The notes under the pieces: model-generated
The model's database searches: none
What the model was told of the DNA's origin: nothing
The model's input: the letters and a program-made list of their open reading frames with translations, nothing else
Program-made: the position numbers and the translations under genes
Assembly: GCA_030280995.1 (NCBI GenBank)
Contig: JASXTE010000014.1
Coordinates: forward strand, 7,082,156-7,146,155
Direction: 5' to 3'
Source: Hemileia vastatrix
Lineage: Eukaryota; Basidiomycota; Pucciniomycetes; Pucciniales; Zaghouaniaceae
Length of the DNA stretch: 64,000 bases
Shown here: piece by piece, positions 36,953-47,546 of the stretch
How positions within the stretch are numbered: the first letter of the stretch is position 1
Layout: each line of letters starts with the position of its first letter

Positions 36953-37768
36953 TGTCAAGTGGGCTTTCAATACTGGAAGATTTTCCAGGGAGGTCCAAGG
37001 ATGGCAAAAATGGGTTTCAGAGGATTCAAACTTGGTACATATTTTATTATCTTTTAAAGATTATTTACTCAAATAACAAGAGGTAAAGAGGTAGATTACT
37101 ATTATATTTAAAGGTTTAAAATCACGGTGTTAATGTAAATACTAAAACAATAATTGATAATAATAAATAGTTTTCTTGTATGTAATTATAAAAAAGTAAG
37201 TAAGTAAGGAATGATTTGAAAAGTACAAAAAGTGAGGGCCTTTTATAGGAAAACATGAGGGAAATAAAGACACGGAATTTACACCATCAACTGCAAGGAT
37301 GTGAGAAAGAAGCTGACTAAGAAGTAGTATATATATGACATAAGAAAAAAGAAATTAATTGGTACATCAAAAAGGGCATCATTTTCATTTGTAATTAAGT
37401 ATGAGTTCCCTTGGACTGTCACAATTAATACAACACATTTGAGTTAATTATATTTATTTCACAGAAGTCCAGATCTCTCAATGAGGTAATATAATATTTT
37501 TAAGGTTTCTTATTATAATTTTATTATTAATTTTTATTCCCAATCAACTGCATTATTGAGCACAGTGTTAGTGAGTAAAAAATGTATGGGACACTTACTT
37601 AAATTAATTATTTACACTACTTAATATAATTAGCTTAGTTAGTTGTAAGTAATACATAAGTAAATATTAAATAATTAATTATTAATAAGAAGCTTAAAAA
37701 AAGGCGTGGATTCACCTCAGTAAAGTAATTAATTATTTTACCAGGTAAGTCTAGTAGCCTGGCTGACA
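36953..37768 (-). repeat. D, left LTR (3' LTR)
   Basis: On the plus strand it runs from TGTCAAGTGGGC to AGCCTGGCTGACA, with TGTCA/TGACA inverted ends. It closely matches 45751-46564. Reading the element strand, TATAAAAGGCCCTCAC is at 37231-37246. Next to the LTR lies CTCCCTCACTC (37769-37779), the complement of a polypurine tract. Confidence 0.9.
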
Positions 37769-37802
37769 CTCCCTCACTCTAATAAAAACAAAACAAAAAA
37801 TG

Positions 37803-40800
37803 CTATGATTTTTTCTTTTTATACTTTTTTAGTAGAGTAGAAAGATTAGATATCTCCTTCCCAGGTATCCAAGAATCATATTCAGATGATTTATTCTTGA
37901 ATCTCAATAAGTATTCTGTACCTTTTTCAGCAGTGACTATTCTGTCATTCAGAATTTTTTCAATTTCTGCTGTTTCAGTGATTTCATTTGGGGTTTTCTT
38001 TGGTCTTCCCCTCCTTTTTGGAAATAAATCACTATTGGATGTGTAAGGTTTAAGAAGAGATCTTGGAAAAACAGGAAGTTTTCTGTCATATGGAGAATAC
38101 AAAATAACCTCAACTGAATTATGTCCAATCATTTTTCTGACAACAAATGGACCAACAAATGGGTCTTTTAATTTGTTATTTCCTTGTAAATTGAAGTGGA
38201 CTGTAGAAATCAACACTTCATCACCCTTTTTAAAAGTGTATTCTTTATGGGGTTTATCCCATCTCTTCTTCTCATATTCAAATGATTTTTCAATAAATTT
38301 TTGAGCATGATTTCTGCAAAGTTGTTGCATTTGAAGAAAAGATTTCACACCAGGATGTATATCCAATTTAGGTATTTTGTTATTAAGAATTTGGGCAGGA
38401 GTTTTTGGAACATATCCAAGCCAGAGCTCAAAAGGCTTTCTTTGAGTAACAGAATGGACAATGCTATTATAGTCAAATTCTAACCCATGAAGTAAGGTAA
38501 CCCAATCATGAGTGAGTCTGTCATTATCTTTATACTCAAGGCCAAAATCACAGTACCTTCTTATCATGTCCTCTAGATTTTGAATTATTCTTTAAGCTAA
38601 TCCATCAGTCTGAGGGTGATGGGCAGTAGATAGTTTCAGATCACAACCACAAACATCCATCAGAGACATCCAAAATTCAGAAGTAAATTTAGGGTCTCTG
38701 TCAGAGATTATGGCTTTAGGAAAACCAGCAATATTAAACATATGAGACCACCATAAGAAAGCTAATTCTTTAGCGGAAACATCCTTGTGAGTAGGGATAA
38801 ATTTACACATTTTGGTGAATCTATCCAAAATTACCCAACAAGAGTTATAACTGTCTTTTCCAGCAATAGGTAATCCTGTTAAAAAATCCATGTTTATTAT
38901 CTGCCATGGTGCATCAGGAGGTTCAATATGTTGCATTAATCTAGCTCTCTTACCAGTCAATCTTTTTGATTTTTGGCAAGAATCACAAGATTCAACATAC
39001 AATTTGGTGTCTTCAGACATATTAACCCACCAAGCAGTGTTTTTCATTCTGATCATTGTTTTTTCAAGATCAAATTGTCCAGCTAGTATGTCATCATGAC
39101 AAATTTTCAACATGATTTCTTTCATAGAAGGAGGAATAACAGTAACATTAATCAACTTTCTTCTATAATATAGATAACCTTCATCTATAGAAAATTTACC
39201 TTTTTACAAAGCTTTTTGGTACTTTGGTGGAATGGTTTTAATTAATTCATGTATTGAAGCATTCTTTGAATCATTTAATATGGTGCATAACTTTTTTAAG
39301 TCAGTGTCCTTATCATATGAATCCAGAATAAGCTGCAATAGCTCTTCCTCCATATCAACCACATATATCCCATGAATATGAATAATTTCATCCTCAGGAT
39401 CATAAGCAGGATTAGAGTCATCATTTGGTAAAGGTAACCTTGATAACATATCCAAATTTGAGTGAACAATACCAGCCCTATGAATAATTGTCATTCTCCC
39501 TCTGTATTCTTGAACAGCTAACTGCCATCTGAACATATGTCTGTTAGGTGTTTTCAAATCTAAGAGGGATTTAACTGCACTTCAGTCAGTGACAAGTTCA
39601 AATTTCTGGTCATCTAGGTAATAATGTAGCTTTTCTAGAGCCCACACTACAGCTAAACATTCCAATTGAGTAGCACCATATTTCAATTCACTATTTCTCA
39701 AGGTTCTTGAAATATAACAAATTACTACTTCTGATGCTTTATCATTCATCACTTATTTTTGATGAAGGGAAGCACCCAGAACAATAAATCTGGCAACAGT
39801 ATATAAAACAAATGGCTGATTAAAGTCAGGTAAAGAAAGAATAGGTGCTGACATCAAACAGTGTTTCATAGTGTCAAAAGCTCTTTGTCTTTCAGTACTT
39901 CAGACAAAAGCAACATCCTTTCTAGTCAATTGGGTAAGGGGAAAATCTATGACCTGGTAATTTTTAATATACTGTCTATAGTATCCACACATTCCCAAAA
40001 AACTCTGTAGCTCTCTAACTGTAGTAGGAGCCTTCACCTGTTGTATGGCTGCCACTTCTTTTTGGTCAACACATATCTGTAAGCCTGAAACAACATGACC
40101 AAGAACTTTTAAGGAATGGAAACCAAATTTACATTTCTTCAAAGCAAGTGTCATATTTATCTCATCCATTTTTTGGAACACTTTACACAGGTGGTTGAGA
40201 TGGTCCTCAAATGTTTTTGAGAATATAATGATATCATCAATATAAACCATCAGCCATCCTTCAATTATCTCCTGATGGAATGTGTTATCCATGACTTTTT
40301 GAAAAACTGAAGGGTAATTTTTAGGGCCAAATGGCATCCTAACACACTTATAAATACCCATATGAGTAGCAATCATCAGAAAATTCTGAGAATTTTTCTC
40401 AACAGGTACCTGGTGATATCCCTTATTACCATCCAAATAGCTGATATATTTAGCACCCTGTAAGGTAGCATGTATAGAGCTAATTCTAGGTAAAGGATAG
40501 ATATCATCAACAGTATAAGTATTTAGTGCTCTATAATCACTACATAACCTGGCTTTATCTTTCTCATAAGAAATTAGGACAGGTGAGATAGCACAATATT
40601 TAGGTGTTTCAACTACCTTTTCAATAATATTAATTTTTAAAAGGGTAAAGATATTGTCTTCAATATCTTTTCTCTTTGTGGGAGAAGCAGGATAAGGCTT
40701 CTTCTTTAAACTAGGTGGTATATCAGTTAATGGACAAGACAATGAAAGTTTCATTTCCTCTTTAACTAATCCCAGTTCATGTGACCCATGAGCAAAGGCC

Positions 40801-41093
40801 ATAGGAAAAGACTTTATTAAGTTAATGATGGAATCTTTATCCTCACCAGAAAGTTGTTCTCCAAAAGAGGAATTGTCAATTTCAGACACAAGGGAATGCA
40901 TTTCTCTTTTAGATCTTCCTTTATATTGAACCACAGAATTACATGTGTTCAATTCTGGTTTTACTAATCTTTTAGGGGAGGAAATCTTGAATTTTCTCTT
41001 CCCATTTATCCCCATGGTGAAACATTGGTTTGAGGGATCCAATTTTATGCCATACTTGGTTAAAATATCATTCCCCACAATAAACCAATTGCT
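37803..41093 (-). pseudogene. D pol: RT, RNase H, integrase, GPY/F, chromodomain (several stops)
   Basis: The RT occupies 41078-39900, with YPLPRISSIHATLQGAKYIS, MPFGPKNYPSVFQKVMD and catalytic VYIDDIIIFS near 40225. RNase H (about 39860-39560) has stops replacing Trp, Gln and Cys codons, near 39897, 39756 and 39585. The integrase (39155-38300) has zinc-finger C-x2-C (ESCDSCQKSKRL), NMDFLTG and SDRDPKFTSEFW. A TAA at 38592-38594 stands exactly at the catalytic Glu of GLAERxIQ. The GPY/F motif (VGPFVVRKMIGHNSVEVIL) is near 38130. The chromodomain, with KGTEYLLRFKNKSSEYDSWI, occupies about 37990-37810. Layout and motifs define a chromovirus. Confidence 0.9.
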
Positions 41094-41097
41094 TAAG

Positions 41098-42468
41098 CTA
41101 ACATTTTTTCATGAAAATAAAATCACAAATAGCTCTTTCAAAACCATGGTTATATTTAAAAAACACTGTGGCTTTGTATTTACCAATGGGGGACAAAACA
41201 GAGCCATAACCTCTCCAGTTTTCAGAAATGATAGGCATAATTTTTGATTTATAGTCTTGATCTACTGAAGCAAGTGCTCTTTCAGATACTACACTTCCTC
41301 CAGCTCCAGAATCCAGAGAAACTTCAATGCTGGTTCCAATAATCAAGACTGGTGCCTTGAGAGGGACAATAACAATTGAGCTATCCTCAATGTTTTTTAT
41401 GATCTCAGCATCCTCAACTGTAGCTAAATCATTATTATCAATATCAATAGTATTTAAATAATGAATATCTTCTTCCAGCATCAAGATTTCTTGTTGAGAT
41501 TCATATGAAATATTGCTGGAACAATCACTTGAAGTATCATCCAGCTCTACTGTGTCATCAGCATGCTCATCTGTTTGTTCCACAAGATTTATCTTCTTGT
41601 AAAAAACATGGCCCTTCTGCCAAGGCTTGTTGCACTTGAAAAAAGTGTTTGTTGCATACTTTTTAGGTGCAACAGGGGCAGAAGGCTTACCAACCTTTTC
41701 CAGAGGTTTCTGTTGGTAATTGGAGGGTTTCTCCCAAGTGGTTCTAGGAATGAATTTTCTGGCATCATACTTGTTGTTTAGAAGAATCTCATTGCAAGTA
41801 TTTATGAAAGAAGAAGGTTCTCTGGTGAATTCAGTCTTAGCCACAATCAAGTCTCTCAAAGACATTGATAATTTATAAAGGATCCTGTCCTTCCATAATT
41901 CAAACTCCATTTTTGGGTCCATAGCTCTTAAGACTTTTACAAGTTTTATTAAGAACTCAATAGGTTTATCAGTAGAAGAACTATATTTAGTTTCCTCATA
42001 CTGCCTTTGTTGAGCCATCCTAAACTTGGAGCCCCCAAATTGTGCTTTAATTAATTTTTTCCAATCTTCCCATGAGTAATCATTTGCATCTAAGAGGAAA
42101 GATTCATACCACATTAAAGCTACATTGGTAAATAAAGAAATTAACTTAGACACAATTTCCTTATTTGGGAGTTTGAAAGAGTTTTTTAAGTTACCAATTC
42201 TGAAAATGAATTTTTGCCAATCAGAAGAAGAATCACCATCAAATGTTGGGTATTGGTCAAGTTTTGGCCAATTCTTTTGATTTGAAGGAGTCTCCTTAGT
42301 AACATCTTGTTTCTGAGTAAGGAGCAGCTGTAACTTCTCTAATTGTGCAGTAATCTCATTGTTTAATCCCTCTGTTGAAGATCCTGGTGCATCATCAATT
42401 TTTGATGGAAACTCAGTGGTATCAACAGGTATTTCTGGAACTAATTTTTCTTTAGATGAACTAGACAC
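41098..42468 (-). CDS. D Gag-protease polyprotein
   Basis: An uninterrupted 456-codon frame. It has a Gag core with FDGDSSSDWQKFIFRIGNL (residues about 75-95) and FGGSKFRMAQQRQYEETKYS, typical of chromovirus capsid. A degenerate zinc knuckle reads CNKPWQKGHVFYKK near residue 282: the Cys and His remain but the second Cys is missing. An acidic linker follows, then an aspartic protease with VSLDSGAGGSVVS near residue 387. The frame ends 5 bases before the RT frame. In A and C the same junction is read through in frame. Here a T run of six (41104-41109, an A run on the element strand) appears to have one extra base, giving a premature end. A programmed +1 shift is possible but less likely. Confidence 0.8.
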   Translation of the reverse strand: MSSSSKEKLVPEIPVDTTEFPSKIDDAPGSSTEGLNNEITAQLEKLQLLLTQKQDVTKETPSNQKNWPKLDQYPTFDGDSSSDWQKFIFRIGNLKNSFKLPNKEIVSKLISLFTNVALMWYESFLLDANDYSWEDWKKLIKAQFGGSKFRMAQQRQYEETKYSSSTDKPIEFLIKLVKVLRAMDPKMEFELWKDRILYKLSMSLRDLIVAKTEFTREPSSFINTCNEILLNNKYDARKFIPRTTWEKPSNYQQKPLEKVGKPSAPVAPKKYATNTFFKCNKPWQKGHVFYKKINLVEQTDEHADDTVELDDTSSDCSSNISYESQQEILMLEEDIHYLNTIDIDNNDLATVEDAEIIKNIEDSSIVIVPLKAPVLIIGTSIEVSLDSGAGGSVVSERALASVDQDYKSKIMPIISENWRGYGSVLSPIGKYKATVFFKYNHGFERAICDFIFMKKC

Positions 42469-42519
42469 AGGTAAACTTGGAGCATCCTGTACTATATGTT
42501 CCTTTAAAGAAATTTCAGA

Positions 42520-43822
42520 TTATTTTTGATCATTAAACAATGAGTTCAATTTCTCCTCAATGGTTGTTAGTCTGGTTTTCACTCTTGGAAGACTAGATAA
42601 ACTCTCATTGATTGTTGCAAAAGATAACTGATTTTTATTTTGAAAAGATGAATAATGGTCATTCAATCTTTTCAGATTCATCTTATTTATCTCCAGCTCC
42701 TGGAAACAGGCAGATACAGTATCTTGCAGTTTAGATAAATCATTTTTGATATTTTGCCATAAAGCAACTTTCTTTTCATGGGTTACCTTGTAATGAAACA
42801 AATCATCAGAAACTTTCTGTAACTCACTCCTCAATGCCTGATAACCCTGTTCTGTTAACAAACTATTATATTTCTGAGTCAATTGCATGTTGTTCATTAT
42901 ATGTTTTTGTTTAGAAATAATATCCCTCAAATATTCATCATTAATGTTAACTACATCTGGAGTGTTTCTCAATAAGGAAACAGAGTAAATTTCCAGATTC
43001 TCATAAAACTCAGGCTCAAGTGTTTCATCAATAATAGCCATATCAGGATTTATCATTGAAGTAGCAATTAGAACTAAAGGATTAGATATACTTGAAATTT
43101 GAGCAATTTGTCTACTGTTCTCAGCCTCTACAGGTATCACAGTCTCATCTCCTCTTCCAGAATTACCTGAGGGAACTGAATTAGTTACAAGAAATGGTAC
43201 TTGTGAATTGATAGAGGGGCTTACCAAGGTTTTCTGGGCAAGATCATATTGTTTTTTCTTCTTCTTCCTCCTTGATAGGGGTGAGCAGGTGTGGGGTTGA
43301 CTTGGCTGGGTCTTGATGGACCTTCTTGGGGCAATTGAGTCCGTTGATTTTGAGACAGGTAATCCCACTGAGTGTTCAGCCAATCCCACTTCCACTTTCT
43401 CTGGCTGCTGGGGAGACAATTGTTGAAGATCCCTGGGGGGAGGAGGTTTCCTCTTCTCTTGAAGAAAAGCATATATCTTTCTTATGTTTTCCTCTAGAGC
43501 ATCTTTTCTTGACCTTAATCTCAAGTTTTCTGTCCTTAATTCTTTTATGTGTGTTGAAAGGTTCTTTACTTGTTGAGGTAGTGGCATCTTTTTTATTTTG
43601 AAGCCTTTTGGAAGTTCTTCTGGGGGGTTTATTGCAGGTTTCTGTTCCTGAGTTGTTTCCACCAGAACTTCTACTTCCTCCATTTTCACATTCTGATTGG
43701 GGCAATGATTGATTAATTTGAGATAATCTTCAGGTTAAATGGGAACTCACAGAAGTAGCCTCATCATAATCAATTAAATCCAATTCCTCTTCACGTGCAG
43801 CAGAGACACCTTGATCAGTCAT
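42520..43822 (-). pseudogene. D upstream ORF (coiled-coil protein ahead of gag)
   Basis: The main open frame is 42520-43689 (389 codons). It begins Pro/Lys rich, has a leucine-rich region (VKNLSTHIKELRTENLRLRS) that looks like a coiled coil, a basic stretch SRRKKKKK, and a long helical Lys/Glu/Leu rich C-terminus. An upstream ATG at 43820-43822 opens MTDQGVSAAREEE in a different frame, which meets a TGA at about 43730 and continues in frame as MPQSECENGGSRSS. The real start and any splice are therefore unclear. A has a decayed relative. This extra ORF before gag is not part of the standard chromovirus layout. Its role is unknown. Confidence 0.55.
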
Positions 43823-43918
43823 TTCTAAATTTTACTGAAATGAGGGAGGGAGACAATAAGATGAATTAGTTTGTATTTTTACTTTTATTTAAAATAAAAA
43901 TAATATAATTAAATTTTT

Positions 43919-44280
43919 CAGGATAAAATCAACTAAAATAATAATCAATTTATTAATTTAAAACAATTTAAAACCAGGACTATATAATAATCAACTGAAG
44001 AATTAAATTTAAATTTCTTATTAACAATTTTATGTTAATTATTATCAGGATTTTAAATCAACTGAGAATTTAATAATTAACAGGACTTAATGTCTACTGA
44101 AATATTAAATATGAATTTTAAAAAATTTTATTGTCAGGACAATTTGTCAACTGGAACAAATATAATTTAAATATATCAGGACAAGAGTCAACTGAAAATT
44201 ATAATGAATAATAATTTTTTTTAATATAATTTATTACCTCTAGGACTAAGAACAGAATTGCTCTATCTTTGTCAACTAGG
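43919..44280 (-). repeat. D 5' region hairpin array
   Basis: Seven units in the form CAGGA, spacer, TC, AA, CTG, at 43919, 43975, 44046, 44081, 44135, 44177 and a longer one at 44242-44280. Inner stems differ but usually pair: GATTT/AAATC, GACAA/TTGTC, GAC/GTC, GAT/ATC; the outer CAG/CTG is separated by AA. The last unit pairs CTAGGAC with GTCAACTAG. The unit at 43975 pairs poorly. Confidence 0.7.
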
Positions 44281-44601
44281 AAAAATAAAATAAATAATCA
44301 AAAAAAAATTAATTCCAATTTACTAGACACCTCCCCCTGTTAAATGAGCAAATTAATGCCACTTACAGAGTGCTGAGTAAAAGGAAATACGTAGAGAATG
44401 AAGAGTGCAAAGTGACCCACAAATAGTAATTTCAATAATTACAACAAAATATAAGACGTTTAGTCAATATATGAACCTAAGTTTTGGAGCGCGGTTCGAT
44501 TCCTGTTCACAGCAAAATTTTAGTCATGTGATATATGACGTTCGTTGTTTTTGTCGTTCACTTGTCCTTATAGGTACCTCAAATGGCAATGGTCCCCACG
44601 G
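44281..44601. other. D 5' region with a tRNA box-B-like sequence
   Basis: No gene. GGTTCGATTCC at 44493-44503 is an exact match to the Pol III internal box B consensus, followed by a CA-ended stretch (TGTTCACAGCA). No matching D-arm, anticodon arm or acceptor stem is visible upstream, so a tRNA gene is not supported. Confidence 0.4.
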
Positions 44602-45694
44602 TGTAGACAATCCTATAGTACTAGCTATAGGCCTTGACCAAGGGAGTTGGAGAAAAACCAGAGAGAAAATCCCCTGTCCCTTTAGAAAAATAGAGTGAGA
44701 TTTACTTGCTAAAGTAAGTTGGTTCCTGTTTGCTAAAGCCCCTTTTCAACACACTTGACTGCTTGATGAGCCAAGAAAGTAGTCACCAGACAGACTACCA
44801 GACCAAAGAACTGAAATGTAGACCAATGTCCACACCAGAGACAGAAAAGATACTTGATGTAGGCTGCAAATCTACACGAGAGACAGCAATAATACTTGCT
44901 ATAGCTTGCAAGACTATAACAGAGAAAACAGTTTCCAAAGTTAAGTTAAATGAAGAACTCACTTGCAACAAACACAGCCAAATTGTGGCCAGAAAACAGT
45001 GAAAACTGAGTGAGGAACAATGATATCACCTCCAGATGGTTGTATGATAGTTAAGGTTGCCCCAAACTGTCTTATTCACTATGTACACACAGACCACCAT
45101 CTAAGAGCCCATGCACACCCACAAATCTGGCGCCTGTACCAGCCAAATTGAGTAAAAAACCCTCCAGAAGCGCTCCCCAAACTTCTAAAACAGAGGCGGG
45201 CAGGCCGCCCGACGTCGGAGGTGCCGCGTGAAGGGGCCCGGCCTCCCTGAAGCCAGAAAACCAATAAAAACAACTAATCTACTTAGAAAAATTAGCTACA
45301 ACTACTAAAACCTTTAAAACACGGAATTTCACTATAACAACATTGAGACATGAAATATAGAGTAAAATTAGCCCTATCCAATGGTACTAAGCACTTAACC
45401 CTAAGACGTAAGGTTAGCCCATAAAAAACAAAAAACAAAATTAAACAGCTATCTTTTATAAATGAAAAATGAAGAAATGACCCCTTAAAACTTAGAATAT
45501 GAAAAATGTCTACAAGACATAAAATATAGAGAAAAACTGGGGCTATCCAATGATAGTACCCACATACCCGCAGACCCAATATCCACAGAATAAAACCAGA
45601 AAAATACCCAATTCCTTAACTGATGTCAATTAAGACATGCACAAACAGTGCCAAATCACACAACAAAGGCCCCTGCCAATGTTGGAAGACCACA
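44602..45694 (-). repeat. Solo Z-type LTR inside D
   Basis: It is inverted relative to 3479-4468. On the plus strand it begins TGTAGACAATCC and ends GGAAGACCACA. It shares the CTATAGGCCTTGACCAAGGGAG, GGAGAAAAACCAGAGAGAAAA and CTAAGACGTAAGGTTAGCCC blocks with Z. Flanks ACGG and ACAG may be a 4-bp duplication with one mismatch. A GC-rich patch near 45190-45245 is unlike the rest. Confidence 0.75.
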
Positions 45695-45735
45695 ACAGTC
45701 TCCGGCCTCAAGTAACAATGCGCCGTTGACAATTC

Positions 45736-45750
45736 GGAAAGGCCCTCAAC
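45736..45750 (-). promoter_or_regulatory. D primer-binding region
   Basis: In the element sense it reads GTTGAGGGCCTTTCC, directly after the 5' LTR. Eleven bases (TGAGGGCCTTT) are the exact complement of AAAGGCCCTCA within the LTR (37234-37244 and 46031-46041 on the plus strand). A has a tRNA-like TGGGGGCC at this place. Confidence 0.55.
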
Positions 45751-46564
45751 TTTCAAGTGGGCTTTCAAGTCTGGAAGATTTTCCAGGGAGGTCCAAGGAC
45801 GGCAACAATGGGTTTCAGAGGATTCAAACTTGGTACATATTTTATTATCTTTTAAAGATTATTTACTCAAATAACAAGAGGTAAAGAGGTAGATTACTAT
45901 GATATTTAAAGGTTTATAATCATGGTGTTAATGTAAATACTAAAACAATAATTGATAATAATAAATAGTTTTCTTGTATGTAATTATAATAAAGTAAGTA
46001 AGTAAGGAATATTTTGAAAAGTACAAAAAGTGAGGGCCTTTTATAGGAAAAAATGAGGGAAATAAAGACACGGAATTTACACCATCTACTGCAAGGATGT
46101 GAGAAAGAAGCTGACTAAGAAGGAGTATATATATGACATAAGAAAAAAGAAATTAATTGGTACTTCAACAAGGGAATCATTTTCATTGGTAATAAAGTAT
46201 GAGTTCCCTTGGACTGTCACAATTAATACAACACATTTGAGTTAATTATATTGATTTCACGGAAATCCAGATCTCTCAATGAAGTAATATAATATTTTTA
46301 AGGTTTTTTATTATAATTTTATTATTAATTTTTATTCCCAATCAACTGCATTATTGAGCATGGTGTTAGGGAGTAAAAAATGTATGGGACACTTACTTTA
46401 ATTATTTACACTACTTAATATAATTAGCTTAGTTAGTTGTAAGTAATACATAAGTAAATATTAAATAATTAATTATTAATAAGAATTTAAAAAAAAAAGG
46501 TGTGGCTTCACCTCAGTAAAATAATTAACTATTTTACCAGGTAAGTCTAGTAGCCTGGCTGATA
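45751..46564 (-). repeat. D, right LTR (5' LTR)
   Basis: It runs on the plus strand from TTTCAAGTGGGC to AGCCTGGCTGATA. One base at each end is changed relative to the left copy. It is followed by the TTACC duplication. Confidence 0.9.
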
Positions 46565-46569
46565 TTACC

Positions 46570-47167
46570 ACAACATATGTGTGAAAGAAGGAGATGAACA
46601 CAAACTGGTATTTTTCACCAAATATGATCATTTTGAATGGTTGGTCATGCCATTTTGTCCATGTCACATGCCTGACACTTTCCAACATTTCACTAATAGG
46701 ACCTTCAAAGATAGAATAGAAATAGATATGGAATTTAATTTAGACAACATCTTTATTGAATGAAAATGAATAGAGGAACATCAGATATGAGTGAAGGATT
46801 GATTTCAGCACTTGAAAGAGAGTGGAAAGGATGTCTAAAACTTGAAAAATGTGTCTTCTCAGTAAGTTAAACCCCCTATCTATGTATAATCATTTCAAAG
46901 GATAGGGTGCAGATGGATCAGGAGAAGGTAAAGACAGTAACAGAGTGAGTGGCCTACTACACCCAAATCATTGAAGATGCTTCAGTAACTCTTAGAAATT
47001 TTGAAAATGTTTACCACTTCTTTATTGAAAACTATTCTCCACATTTTTTTTCCCACTTCCAGACCTCACCAAGAAGGAAGCTAAACTCAATTGGACAATT
47101 AGTTAACAAGATTCTTTTGACTACCTAAAAAGAGAATTTTGTGAAAGCCTCTATTCTTTAAATAATA
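46570..47167 (+). pseudogene. F pol, second piece: RT palm to start of RNase H
   Basis: It continues the RT from NICVKEGDEHKLVFFTKYD to FNLDNIFIE near 46740. This is the active-site box, so YxDD has become NLDN. The following thumb region is broken by stops. It ends at TAATA (47163-47167), where transposon H is inserted; the sequence resumes at 56437. Confidence 0.8.
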
Positions 47168-47191
47168 GGGGGTATCAATGTTCAGGGATCC
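47168..47191 (+). repeat. H left terminal inverted repeat
   Basis: It starts GGGGGTATCAATGTTCAGG and ends at the GGATCC. It is identical to the complement of 56408-56431. TAATTGCGGAAGAT at 47236-47249 recurs in direct orientation near the right end (about 56352-56365). Confidence 0.95.
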
Positions 47192-47247
47192 GCAATTAGG
47201 GATCAGTAATTTTTTTCCCGGGATCAGACATTATTAATTGCGGAAGA

Positions 47248-47283
47248 TTCTTATCCACTAGCCCCAGGGCTAGTGGATAAGAA
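47248..47283. repeat. Perfect 17-bp-arm palindrome near the left end of H
   Basis: Arm TTCTTATCCACTAGCCC, a 2-base loop CA, and the exact complement. It lies 57 bases inside the left terminal repeat. No equal palindrome is seen at the right end. It may be a transposase-binding or replication-related site. Confidence 0.9.
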
Positions 47284-47546
47284 ATCCACAATAATGCATT
47301 ATCCCGCCTCTTATACCCCAATTTCCATTCCTAATTCCTGATCCCAAACTCATCACATCCATGAGTGATTTGCAAGAAAGTCACATGACTCATAATTGCT
47401 GATGCCATCCTTAAGTCTTTCCTCACTCTATGCTACTTAATTTTGGTGGCAAACACTTAAGTTTTTTTTTCTATCTACACACCCCAACTGCACATTTGGC
47501 AGTGAATTCCCACTTCCCTCATAACATAACCCTTCCACCAGCAACA

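Larger units (their letters stand above)
36953..46564 (-). mobile_element. Chromovirus D (Ty3/Gypsy), full length, inserted in F
   Basis: Two LTRs of 816 and 814 bp and a perfect 5-bp duplication TTACC (36948-36952 and 46565-46569) bound the element. Joining the flanks restores the RT sequence seen intact in B near 17385-17395. The minus-strand order is LTR, primer region, a 5' region with a hairpin array, upstream ORF, gag-protease, pol with integrase and chromodomain, polypurine tract, LTR. A solo Z-type LTR (44602-45694) has inserted in its 5' region. It is the best preserved of the A/C/D family but has several stops. Confidence 0.92.

Noticed and set aside
41098..41110. Programmed frameshift between Gag-protease and RT of D
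   Set aside because: A and C read this junction in one frame; an extra base in a six-base homopolymer explains the break more simply. Kept only as a possibility in the Gag entry.
44493..44503. tRNA gene
   Set aside because: Only a box-B-like word is present; no cloverleaf can be drawn with the upstream sequence.
45079..45579. Minus-strand frames in the inverted Z LTR
   Set aside because: They lie in LTR sequence and are not kept in the other two copies.
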